Source: DASUPK01 sp963736305
Lineage (GTDB): Bacteria; Actinomycetota; Thermoleophilia; Solirubrobacterales; 70-9
DNA length: 64,000 bases
NCBI GenBank assembly: GCA_963736305.1
Contig: CAVTOD010000004.1
Location: 124,001-188,000, forward strand
Direction: 5' to 3'
Shown here: in pieces, positions 36,259 through 44,669 of the stretch
How the letters are laid out: every line of letters starts with the position of its first letter
How positions within the stretch are numbered: position 1 is the stretch's first letter
Notes under the pieces: generated by a model
The model's database searches: none
Seen by the model: the letters and a program-made list of their open reading frames with translations, nothing else
What the model was told of the DNA's origin: nothing
Made by a program: the position numbers and the translations under genes

Positions 36259-37636
36259 ATGGAAGCAAGCGCTCCCCCGGCCGAGATCTTCAAGGCCTAC
36301 GACATCCGCGGCATCTACGGAGAGCAGATGGATGCCGAGACCGCCCACTCTGATCGGGCGCGCCTTCGCCCGGGTGCTCGCGCGGCTCCGCGGCAAGGAG
36401 ACCTCCGAGCTCCGCGTCGGCCTGGGCCGCGACATGCGCCTGAGCGCGCCGGAGATGTCCGCGGCGGTGAGGCAGGGGCTCGTCGAGGAGGGCGTCACCG
36501 TTCTCGACGCAGGCCAGGTCGCGACGGAGATGACCTACTTCCTCGTCGGGTCTCGCGACCTCGACGGCGGCGCGATGGTCACGGCGTCCCACAACCCCAA
36601 GCCCTACACGGGCGTGAAGCTGATGCGCGAGGGTGCCCTGGCCTTCTCGGGGGACGCCGGCATCCAGGACGTCCGCGCCGAGATCGAGGCCGGCCTTCCC
36701 GACCCGCCTGGTGGGGGCTCGGTCGAGGAGATCGACATCTATCCCGACTTTCACGCGCACATGCTCGGAATCGTCGACGCCGACGCGATCGGGCCGCTCA
36801 AGATCCTCGCCGACGGCGGCAACGGGATGGCCGGCCCGATGGTGGGCCCGCTGCTCGAGCGCCTCAACCTCGAGGTGACGACCACCTACTGGACGCCGGA
36901 CGGCAACTTCCCGGACCGCGAGCCGAATCCGCTGCTCGAGGAGAACCGGCGCTTCATCGTCGAGCACGTCAAGGGCGAGCGGGTCGATCTGGCGATCGCC
37001 TGGGATGGCGATGCAGACCGCTGCTTCTTCATCGACGGCGAGGGCGACTTCTGCGACGGCGATTTCGTCTGCGCTCTCCTCGCCCGCGCTGCGCTCGCCA
37101 AGGAGCCGGGCGCGACGGTCCTGTACGACCCGCGCTCCAGCCGAGCCGTGCCGGACACCGTCGCCGCGGCCGGCGGAAAGTCGGATCTCAGTCGCGTCGG
37201 CCACGCATTCTTCAAGGTCCGGATGCGCGAGACGAAAGCCGTCTTCGGCGGCGAGGTCTCGGGCCACTACTACTTCCGCGACTTCTACTGCGCGGACTCC
37301 GGGACGACCCCCGCGCTGCTCATCCTGGAGCTGATCTCCAAGGAGGGCCGCCCACTATCGGAGCTGATGGCCGAGTTTCGCTCCGAGTACTTCATCTCCG
37401 GCGAGATCAACTCCGAGGTCGCGGACCAGGAGGCGAAGATGGGCGAGATCGAGGAGCGCTACTCGGACGGCGAGATCGGGCATCTCGACGGTGTCTCGAT
37501 CGACTACGCGGACTGGCACTTCAACGTGCGGCCGTCCAACACCGAGCCGCTTCTCCGCCTGAACCTCGAATCGCTCATCTCCCCTGAGCACATGGAGGAG
37601 AAGCGCGACGAGGTGCTGGGGCTCATCCGGTCGTGA
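36259..37636 (+). CDS. Phosphomannomutase/phosphoglucomutase, interrupted by a frameshift at 36349
   Basis: This alpha-D-phosphohexomutase interconverts hexose 1- and 6-phosphates. The N-terminal FKAYDIRGIYG motif is read from ATG 36259, but at codon 31 one extra base (near T36349) shifts the frame; the rest (LIGRAFARVLARLRG to the stop at 37636) continues in the next frame. Downstream motifs are intact: TASHNPKPYTGVK (phosphoserine), DGDADRCFFID (metal), GEVSGHYYF (sugar) and RPSNTEPLLRL (phosphate). An ATG at 36332 would give a 434-residue product lacking the first motif. Sequence error or true mutation cannot be told apart here. Confidence 0.9.
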
Positions 37637-38712
37637 CGGAAACCCCCGTCGCGGTCTGGCAGCAGATCACGGACGCCAACATCCGGGTGCTGCGGATCCC
37701 GACTCCGTTTCAGGTCGGCCGGGTGAACACCTACCTGCTGGAGGACGAGCCGCTGACGCTGGTGGACTCCGGCCCGAACTCCGGCAAGGCCCTGGACGAG
37801 CTCGAGCGCCAGCTCGAGTCGTTGGGCCATCGAATCGAGGACATCGGGCTGGTGGTGATCACCCACCAGCACATCGACCACCTCGGATTGGTCGACATCG
37901 TCGCCAAGCGCTCTGGTGCGGATGTCGCCGCGCTCGACCTGCTCGTGCCTTTCGTCGAGAACTTCGGCGACGACGCCGAGCGCGACGACGAGGAGGCAGC
38001 GGCCCTGATGCGCCGCCACGGGATCTCCGAGGAGGTGGTCACGGCGCTCCGCCAGGTGACCGGGAGCTTCCGGGCCTGGGGCGCGAAGACCAGAGTGACG
38101 AGACCGCTCCACGACGGCGAGTTGCTCGAGCTGCGAGACCGGCGGCTGGAGGTACAGCATCGCCCCGGTCACAGTCCCTCGGACACCGTCTTCTGGGACT
38201 CCGACCGCCGGATACTCCTCGCGGCCGACCATCTGATCAAGCACATCTCCTCGAACCCGCTGATCTCCAGGCGACTCGACGGATCGTCCGAGCGCACCCA
38301 GGCCCTCGTCACCTATCTGGAGTCCCTGAAGCGGACGCGCGAGCTGCCTGCCGAGATCGTCCTCGCCGGGCACGGAGAGCCGATCACCGATCACGTCGCG
38401 CTGATCGACAAGCGCTTCGCCATGCACCAGCGGCGCGCCGAGAAGCTCTACGCCCTGATCGCCGAGCAGCCCCGGACGGGGCATGAGCTGGCCCAGGCGA
38501 TCTGGGGAGACGTCGCCGTCACGCAGGCCTTCCTCACGCTCTCCGAGGTGATCGGCCACGTGGACCTGCTCGTCAATGCCGGCCACGTTCGTGAGGTGGA
38601 CGACGGCGAGGTGCTCCGCTATGAGGCGACCTCGGACACGAGTGCGGACGAGCTGGGCGATCTGATCCCGGGTGGCAATCCGGCGGCCGCCGGCAATTCA
38701 GCGGGCACCTAG
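37633..38712 (+). CDS. Metallo-beta-lactamase-fold hydrolase
   Basis: The 359-residue protein has the MBL metal motif ITHQHIDHLG (HxHxDH) near residues 77-86, a later HRPGHSPSDTVFW histidine, AADH and AGHGEPI. The C-terminal 100 residues contain a winged-helix-like domain (RRAEKLYALIAEQPRTGHELAQAIWG), typical of the LACTB2/RNase J-distant group of MBL hydrolases. It starts with GTG overlapping the mutase stop by 4 bases. The substrate is unknown; a thioester or RNA role is possible. Confidence 0.9.
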   Translation: MTETPVAVWQQITDANIRVLRIPTPFQVGRVNTYLLEDEPLTLVDSGPNSGKALDELERQLESLGHRIEDIGLVVITHQHIDHLGLVDIVAKRSGADVAALDLLVPFVENFGDDAERDDEEAAALMRRHGISEEVVTALRQVTGSFRAWGAKTRVTRPLHDGELLELRDRRLEVQHRPGHSPSDTVFWDSDRRILLAADHLIKHISSNPLISRRLDGSSERTQALVTYLESLKRTRELPAEIVLAGHGEPITDHVALIDKRFAMHQRRAEKLYALIAEQPRTGHELAQAIWGDVAVTQAFLTLSEVIGHVDLLVNAGHVREVDDGEVLRYEATSDTSADELGDLIPGGNPAAAGNSAGT

Positions 38713-39566
38713 CCCGGGCGGCAATAGCCAAATGCCGCGTAGCTCTGCGAGCTGCCATTGATCGTCTCCGCGGCGACCGACCAGCCGGGCGACACGAAGG
38801 CGCTTCTGAAGACCAGCGGGCCGCTGACGAGGCCGGCCGCCGGAGGGCTTGCTCCATAGCCCCCTCCCCGCACGAACCTTCCGTTGGAGCAAACGGGTGT
38901 CTCCGTGATGGTCACGATCCCGGGAGTGGGCCCACCGCCGGGGACGATGCCCGTCGCGGCCGCCCTCTGAACCTTCCCTCGGACGCAGTAGGCCTCGACG
39001 TCGTAGGGGTCCTGGGTCGTTCCTCCGACGTTCGTCACTTCGACGCTCCAGTCATCGCCGAAGCCGCGCGAGCGGTTGAAGTACGCCTCAGTCGACGATG
39101 TCCTGAACCCTCCGGAAATCGCCGAGGTGTGCCGTGGACAGCGAGCCGTGTTGCCGGTGGTCTGCCCCGGCACGCTCGGTATGAAGTCCGTGCGGACCGT
39201 CCCGCCGCTCAGGATGGATCGCCTTCGCTTCTCGCAGTAGGCGTAGGCGCCGAACGAGTCGATTGCGGGCGTCGCATAGTGCTCGGAGCCGGACACTCGC
39301 CAACCGTCGCGCTTCGGCGTCATGATCGACTCGCTGATGACGAGCCAATGACTCGGGATCGCGGGAACGGAGCTGGTGAACCCTCCCGACACCGCCTTGG
39401 TGCCCTTCGGACAGCGAGCCACGGCGGTCACGGTCGGCCCAGCTCCGGTCGCGCCGCCCCCCGCCACCCCGCCCTGCGTGACGGTCCGAAGCTTTGCGGC
39501 GTCTGCGGGGGCCGCTGCGAGGGCGAGTACCGCCAGCACGATCAAGAGGGTCCCCCTTGGGCGCAT
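38709..39566 (-). CDS. Exported protein with three cysteine-paired repeats
   Basis: The 285-residue protein has a signal peptide (residues 1-23, cleavage after PADA). The mature part is three copies of a roughly 80-residue unit, each with a cysteine pair and a Trp: C52-C111 (RCPKGTKAVSGGF, GWRV, AYAYC), C143-C194 (RCPRHTSAISGGF, DWSV, EAYC), and C226-C282 (VCSNGRFVRGGGY, GWSV, FGYC). The unit resembles repeats seen in secreted actinobacterial proteins of unknown role. It converges on the MBL gene with a 4-base overlap. Confidence 0.85.
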   Translation of the reverse strand: MRPRGTLLIVLAVLALAAAPADAAKLRTVTQGGVAGGGATGAGPTVTAVARCPKGTKAVSGGFTSSVPAIPSHWLVISESIMTPKRDGWRVSGSEHYATPAIDSFGAYAYCEKRRRSILSGGTVRTDFIPSVPGQTTGNTARCPRHTSAISGGFRTSSTEAYFNRSRGFGDDWSVEVTNVGGTTQDPYDVEAYCVRGKVQRAAATGIVPGGGPTPGIVTITETPVCSNGRFVRGGGYGASPPAAGLVSGPLVFRSAFVSPGWSVAAETINGSSQSYAAFGYCRPG

Positions 39567-39648
39567 GGGGCGAGCCTAGGCCAGCCGGCCCCGCGCGGTC
39601 AATAGGCTGTCGGTAACCCGGCCGGACGGCGGGGGTTAGGAAACAGGC

Positions 39649-40659
39649 GTGCCCACGATCGCCCCTGCCCAAAGAGAGCCCGCCCCCGCGGCGTCAGCGG
39701 TGCCGCTCGCTCCCGATGCCGAGAAGAAGCGGATGCTGATCATCGTCAACCCGTACGCGACCACGGTTTCGGACCGGCTGAAGAACCTGGTCGTCTACGC
39801 ACTGCAGGCCCGCTACGAGGTCGAGGCCGTTGACACCGAGGCTGCCGAGCACGCGATCGAGATCGGCCGCGAGGCTCGCCACGGCGAATACGACATCGTC
39901 GTCGCCTTCGGTGGGGACGGGACGCTCAACGAGATCGCGAACGGCCTGGCCGGGACGGACGTTCCCGTCTCGGTCCTGCCCGGCGGCTCGACCAACGTCG
40001 TCGCCAGGACGCTTGGAATCCCCAACGACGTCGTGGACGCGACCGAGCATCTGATCGGGCTCGCCGATGACTTCCGGCCGCGCAAGATCGATCTCGGTAA
40101 GTGCAACGGGCGTCACTTCGTCTTTGCCTGCGGTGTCGGCCTCGATGCCACGGTCGTCAAGCGCGTCGATGCCCACCCCCGCCTGAAGGCCCGGGCGCGC
40201 CAGTGGTACTACACGTGGGCGGCGATCAGCGCCTTCTACCGGCAGTACCTGCGCAACCCGGTTCGGCTCGAGCTCGAGGTTGGCGGCGAGGCGCACGAGG
40301 GCGTCACGGCGATCGCCCAGAACTCCGATCCGTTCACCTATTTCGCGAGCGTCCCGATCCGGATCTGCGAGGACATCGGGTTCGACGACGGCACGCTCTC
40401 GATGGCGCTGCTCCAGCGCGCCAAGCAGCGCGACATGCTGCCGATCGCGACCCGGGTCCTGAGCAACCGCCTGCACGCCTCGAAGCACCGCCAGATAGAA
40501 GAGTTCGACGACGTCGCCGAGGCGACGGTTCGCTCGATCTCGATGGATGAGGACGGCCAGCCCCGTCCGTTCCCCGTGCAGGTGGACGGCGACTACATCG
40601 GCGAGCACACCGAGCTGACCTTCGGGGTCGACCCGGGGGCGCTCACCATCGTCGCCTAG
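39649..40659 (+). CDS. Diacylglycerol/sphingosine kinase-like lipid kinase (YegS/DagK family)
   Basis: The 336-residue cytosolic protein has the lipid kinase catalytic signature VAFGGDGTLNEIANGL and the SVLPGGSTNVVARTLGIP loop in the N-terminal domain, then the beta-sandwich C-terminal domain ending in EHTELTFGV. Proteins of this family phosphorylate diacylglycerol or related lipids. It starts with GTG at 39649. The first 20 residues are rich in Pro and Ala and precede the fold proper. Confidence 0.92.
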   Translation: MPTIAPAQREPAPAASAVPLAPDAEKKRMLIIVNPYATTVSDRLKNLVVYALQARYEVEAVDTEAAEHAIEIGREARHGEYDIVVAFGGDGTLNEIANGLAGTDVPVSVLPGGSTNVVARTLGIPNDVVDATEHLIGLADDFRPRKIDLGKCNGRHFVFACGVGLDATVVKRVDAHPRLKARARQWYYTWAAISAFYRQYLRNPVRLELEVGGEAHEGVTAIAQNSDPFTYFASVPIRICEDIGFDDGTLSMALLQRAKQRDMLPIATRVLSNRLHASKHRQIEEFDDVAEATVRSISMDEDGQPRPFPVQVDGDYIGEHTELTFGVDPGALTIVA

Positions 40660-40674
40660 TTCGCTCGCGCCGCT

Positions 40675-41133
40675 TTACTTGTGCTTCGCGGTGAAGTTGA
40701 CCTTCGTCTTCCCCGCCGAGCAGAGGTCCTGCGCGCTGTAGTGGTAGATCGCGTAGCCGTCGATCTCCTTCGAGCTCACGAACTTGCCGTGGATCTTGTC
40801 CATCTTGTTGCCGAGGAACGTATGGGTGAGCGTGAAGGTCCCGTCCTTGGAGAGCTTCTTGCTGGAGGTGCCGTCGAGTGTGAACACCGGGGTCGAGATG
40901 CAGTCCCCGTGCGCCACCGACGGCTCCGTCGTGATCGTGACCTTTCCCTTCTTGACCGTGAACTCGATCTTCCGGAAGGCGGTGGTGATCGCCTCCTGAG
41001 TGGTCTTGCCGCTGTAGGAGCCGCTCTTGATCGATGTCCCGGCCCCGGCCGCGACCACCCACTGGGTGAGGAGTGACAACAGCGCCAACGTGACGAGCGG
41101 CACCGCTCTGCGAAATGTCCTGGATCGGGTCAA
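40675..41133 (-). CDS. Exported protein, hypothetical
   Basis: The 152-residue protein starts at TTG 41133, supported by a GGAGGAG ribosome binding site 6 bases upstream. An N-terminal basic stretch and hydrophobic segment (VPLVTLALLSLLTQWVVAAGAG) form a signal peptide of about 31 residues. The mature part is a Lys/Thr/Ser-rich likely beta protein with two cysteines (GDCIS and DLCSA) that may pair. No family is recognised. It is divergent from the HIT gene with a 40-base gap. Confidence 0.75.
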   Translation of the reverse strand: MTRSRTFRRAVPLVTLALLSLLTQWVVAAGAGTSIKSGSYSGKTTQEAITTAFRKIEFTVKKGKVTITTEPSVAHGDCISTPVFTLDGTSSKKLSKDGTFTLTHTFLGNKMDKIHGKFVSSKEIDGYAIYHYSAQDLCSAGKTKVNFTAKHK

Positions 41134-41173
41134 CGCTTTCTCCTCCCCGCGCGCTTTGACAGTATCGCGGACG

Positions 41174-41605
41174 GTGGCCGCTCAGGACCCTAACTGCCGC
41201 TTCTGTCAGATCATCGCCGGGGACGAATCGGCGCATGTTGTCTTCGAGGACGAGCGCACGATCGCCTTCCTCGACAACCGGCCTCTGTTTCCCGGGCACT
41301 CGCTGCTGGTACCCCGTGAGCACCACGAGACCCTCTCCGACCTACCCGGCGAGCTGCTCGGTCCGCTGTTCGCGAACGCCCAGCTCCTCTCCGTCGCCGT
41401 GCCCAAGGCGACCCGGAAACCTGGCTCCTTTGTGGCCCTCAACAACATCGTCAGCCAGAGCGTTCCCCATCTCCACGTCCACGTGGTCCCCCGCAAGCCC
41501 AAGGACGGGCTGCGGGGGTTCTTCTGGCCGCGGACGAAGTACTCCTCGGAGAAGGAGATGCGTGAGGTGGCCGAACGGGTGCGGAAGGCGGTCGCGCGCA
41601 GCTAG
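41174..41605 (+). CDS. HIT family protein (Hint/FHIT-like)
   Basis: The GTG at 41174 gives 143 residues beginning VAAQDPNCRFCQIIAGDE, the usual start of HIT proteins with a CxxC. The catalytic triad motif is PHLHVHVVPR near residues 98-107. It belongs to the FHIT/HinT group that hydrolyses nucleotide conjugates. The open frame continues upstream but without family similarity. It is a second HIT gene in this window, unlike the first at 35765. The stop overlaps the end of the broken cupredoxin gene on the other strand. Confidence 0.88.
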   Translation: MAAQDPNCRFCQIIAGDESAHVVFEDERTIAFLDNRPLFPGHSLLVPREHHETLSDLPGELLGPLFANAQLLSVAVPKATRKPGSFVALNNIVSQSVPHLHVHVVPRKPKDGLRGFFWPRTKYSSEKEMREVAERVRKAVARS

Positions 41606-42290
41606 GTGAGCTTCACCTTGGCCGTCGCCGGCGCGGCGAAGGGAATGGTCGCGGTTAGCGTGACCGACGCCGCGCTCTTCTTGCTCAGCTTGGCCTTGCC
41701 GGCCTTGGTCAGCTTCAGGAGCTGCGAACTGCTGGCCGGCAGAGAGCGAAAGGCCGTCGGCCTTGCCGATGACGGCCTTGCCGAGCTTGGCGACCAACGA
41801 GACGCCGTCGACCTTCGCGGTCGTGCTGATCGCCACGAGCAGGCCCTTCTTGGTGGCCTTGGAGATCTTCTTGCTGCGCAGGCTGAGCGTGGCGGAGGGC
41901 CGGGCCTGCGGCGTCCCGTTGCCGGTCACGTGGAGCGTCCCGGACATCGTGGTCGGGTGAACGGTGCAGAAGAAGGCGTAGTCCCCCGCGCTCAGGTACT
42001 GGGTGCCGGCGACGCCGGCAGTCCCGCCGGAGAGCGTTGGCGTCCGGAAGAGGGCCTGCCCATCAGGACCGGTCTGGCGGGCCGTGACGTTGTGGGAGTC
42101 CGCCGTCGTCGCGGAACTGGACGACTTCGCCCTGGTCGGTGTTGTAGGCGGCCTGCGAGTAGGACTCGGCCGGCCCGGCGACGATCGTCTCGGAGGCCGC
42201 GAAGGCCAGCCCGCCCGCGAACAGGCCGAGGGCGGCCACCAGCGCAACCGCGAACCAGAGACGCCTGCCCCTTTCCCTCCGCTTCAGCAT
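41602..42290 (-). pseudogene. Cupredoxin-like exported protein, two frameshifts
   Basis: Read from ATG 42290 the protein starts with a signal peptide (WFAVALVAALGLFAGGLAFA) and a plastocyanin-like start GEVVQFRDDG. The frame then shifts near 42107 to give DSHNVTARQTG and, further on, FFCTVHPTTMSGTLHV with the type 1 copper pattern C-x2-H-x4-M; the first copper His is in DSHNV. Near 41745 a second shift leads to LLKLTKAGKAKLSKKS and a stop at 41602. Both shifts look like one extra base. Each segment keeps good coding sense, so recent decay or sequencing error is likely. Confidence 0.8.
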
Positions 42291-42336
42291 GCTTGCCTCA
42301 TATAACGCGATTCGACCCGAAAAGGATTGGTTTGGC

Positions 42337-44628
42337 TCATCCAGTGGGCGTCACCCGGTAGGCGTCGAACACACCATCCACATTGCGCAGCCGCGAGACG
42401 CACTGCTTGAGCTGCTCGGTGTCACCCACCTCGAGGACGAAGCGATTCTTCACCATCGGGTGTTTGGTGGTGCATCGCGCTTCCAGGATGTTCAGCCCCG
42501 CCTCCGCGAATGTGCGCGATAGGTCCTCGAGGAGGCGGGTTCGGTCCCAGGCATCGACCTGGAGCTCCACGCGGTAGGAGGACTCGTTGTCGCCGTCCCA
42601 GGTCACCGCGGTGAAGCGCTCCGGGGCCTTCTTCAGCGCGGCGACGTTGCGGCAGTCCTCGCGATGGACGGTGATGCCCCGGCCGAGCGAGACGTAGCCG
42701 ACGATGTCGTCTCCGGGCACCGGGCGGCAGCACTTGGCGAGCCGCACGGCGACGTCCTCGATTCCCTTCACCTTGATGCCGAAGCTGGTGGCCTCGCGCG
42801 TGCGCCGCCGCAGGTCGTCGGTGCCCTTGATCAGGCCCTCGGCCGGCTCTTCCTCGACGGCCTCGCCGCGCTTCAGGCGCTGCATCACCTTGTTCGTGAC
42901 GACCTTGGTGGAGATCTTGGACTGGCCGAGGGCGATGTAGAAGTCGTCGGCCTTGCGGAAGCCCATCTCGCGGATCACGTCGACGAGCAGCGGCGAGCCG
43001 GCAAGCTTCGGATACGGCAGGCCGCGCTTCTTGAACGCCGTGGCGAGCTGGTCGCGGCCCTCATGCTCGGCGTCCTCCCGGCCCTCCCGCTGGAACCAGG
43101 CGCGGATCTTGTTGCGCGCGCGGCTCGTGCGGACGAGCTTGAGCCAGTCGCGCGAGGGACCGCGGCCCTGCTTGGCGGTCAGGACCTCGACGATGTCGCC
43201 GCTGCGCAGCTGGTAGTGGAGCGGGACGATCTTGCCGTTCACCTTCGCGCCGACGCAGCGGTGCCCGACGTCGGTGTGGATCGAGTAGGCGAAGTCGAGG
43301 GGGGTCGAACCGGCGGCCAGGTTCTTCACCTCGCCCTTCGGGGTGAAGACGAACACCTCGTCCTCGAAGAGGTCGACCTTCAGGGCCTCGAGGAAGGCCT
43401 TCGGGCCCTGGTCGCGCTCGTTCTCGACCAGCTGGCGCAGCCAGGTCATCTTCTCCTTGCCCGGATCGCTGCCCGAGTCGCCCTCCTTGTAGATCACGTG
43501 GGCGGCGATGCCGTACTCGGCGAGCTCGTGCATCGCCGGGGTGCGGATCTGGATCTCCAGCGGGCGCCCCTCCGGCCCGATCACCGTGGTGTGGAGCGCC
43601 TGGTAGGCGTTTGCCTTGGGCATCGCGACGAAGTCCTTGAACCGGCCGGGGAGCGGCTTCCAGAGCGAGTGGACGATGCCGATCGCGCCGTAGCAGTCCT
43701 TCACCGAGCCGACCAGGACGCGCATCGCCGTCAGGTCGAAGATCTCGTTGAACTCCCGCCCCTTGCGGGTCATCTTCGTGTAGATCGAATAGAAGTGCTT
43801 CGCGCGGCCTGAGATCTCGGCGTCGATGCCGACCTTGGCCAGCTCCTTGGCGAGGAAGGCACCGGCCTCCTCGACATAGCGCTCGCGCTCGGTGCGCTGC
43901 TGCGCGACGAGCTCCTTGATCTCGTCGTACTTGCGCGGGTGGAGCGTCGCGAAGGAGAGGTCCTCGAGCTCCCACTTGATCGCGTGGATCCCCAGCCGGT
44001 GTGCGAGCGGGGCAAAGATCTCAAGCGTCTCCCGCGCCTTCTCCTGCTGCTTCTGCTTCGGCAGCGCACCGATCGTGCGCATGTTGTGGAGGCGGTCGGC
44101 CAGCTTGATCAGGATGACCCTGACGTCGGTGGCCATCGCCACCATCATCTTGCGGTAATTCTCGGCCTGCCTCTCGTCGCGGCTCTTGAAGGTGATCCCG
44201 GTGAGCTTGGTGACGCCGTCAACCAGCTGGGCGATCTCCTCGCCGAAGTCCTGGCGGACCTGATCGAGGCTGGCGCTGGTGTCCTCCACGGTGTCGTGCA
44301 GAAGCGCCGCGCACAGGGTGGCCGTGTCGAGGCGAAGGCCGGCGCAGATCCGGGCCACGCCCAGCGGGTGGGTGATGAAGTCCTCGCCGGACTTCCGCTC
44401 CTGGCCGGCGTGGCTCTCGCAGGAAAAGGCGAAGGCGCGCTCGATCTCCTGGCGGTCGATGGGCTCGGCGGCATCCGCCTTGTGCTCCTCGATCACCGCG
44501 AAGAGGTCGCCCAGCAGCGCGCGCTGGTCGGGCGTCAGCTCGCGGGTGATCGAGTCGGCGCGGGGGGCGGCTGTGCTCCCGGCCGGCACGCCGACACGGG
44601 TGTGGCCGCGGCGATCCGCGTCGCGCAC
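42337..44628 (-). CDS. rel: Bifunctional (p)ppGpp synthetase/hydrolase
   Basis: Rel makes and degrades the alarmone (p)ppGpp. The GTG at 44628, after a GGTGAGGG site, gives 763 residues; the open frame continues into recJ. Domains: HD hydrolase with HPLGVARICAGL and ALLHDTVEDT, synthetase with the bifunctional RxKD-type motif GRFKDFVAMPKANAYQALHT, TGS (VFTPKGEVKNLAAGSTPLDFAYSIHT), a zinc-finger/helical domain with AKCCRPVPGDDIVGYVSLGRGITVHREDC, and C-terminal ACT. Hydrolase residues appear intact. It follows recJ, the usual secDF-(apt)-rel neighbourhood of actinobacteria. Confidence 0.96.
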   Translation of the reverse strand: MRDADRRGHTRVGVPAGSTAAPRADSITRELTPDQRALLGDLFAVIEEHKADAAEPIDRQEIERAFAFSCESHAGQERKSGEDFITHPLGVARICAGLRLDTATLCAALLHDTVEDTSASLDQVRQDFGEEIAQLVDGVTKLTGITFKSRDERQAENYRKMMVAMATDVRVILIKLADRLHNMRTIGALPKQKQQEKARETLEIFAPLAHRLGIHAIKWELEDLSFATLHPRKYDEIKELVAQQRTERERYVEEAGAFLAKELAKVGIDAEISGRAKHFYSIYTKMTRKGREFNEIFDLTAMRVLVGSVKDCYGAIGIVHSLWKPLPGRFKDFVAMPKANAYQALHTTVIGPEGRPLEIQIRTPAMHELAEYGIAAHVIYKEGDSGSDPGKEKMTWLRQLVENERDQGPKAFLEALKVDLFEDEVFVFTPKGEVKNLAAGSTPLDFAYSIHTDVGHRCVGAKVNGKIVPLHYQLRSGDIVEVLTAKQGRGPSRDWLKLVRTSRARNKIRAWFQREGREDAEHEGRDQLATAFKKRGLPYPKLAGSPLLVDVIREMGFRKADDFYIALGQSKISTKVVTNKVMQRLKRGEAVEEEPAEGLIKGTDDLRRRTREATSFGIKVKGIEDVAVRLAKCCRPVPGDDIVGYVSLGRGITVHREDCRNVAALKKAPERFTAVTWDGDNESSYRVELQVDAWDRTRLLEDLSRTFAEAGLNILEARCTTKHPMVKNRFVLEVGDTEQLKQCVSRLRNVDGVFDAYRVTPTG

Positions 44629-44669
44629 GGCGCCCTCACCGGCGACCGCGTCGCCGTTGGTGGTGCCTG

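Noticed and set aside
36259..37587. Full 442-codon reading of the frame starting at 36259
   Set aside because: Only its first 30 codons have family similarity; beyond the frameshift it is Arg/Gly/Pro shadow sequence.
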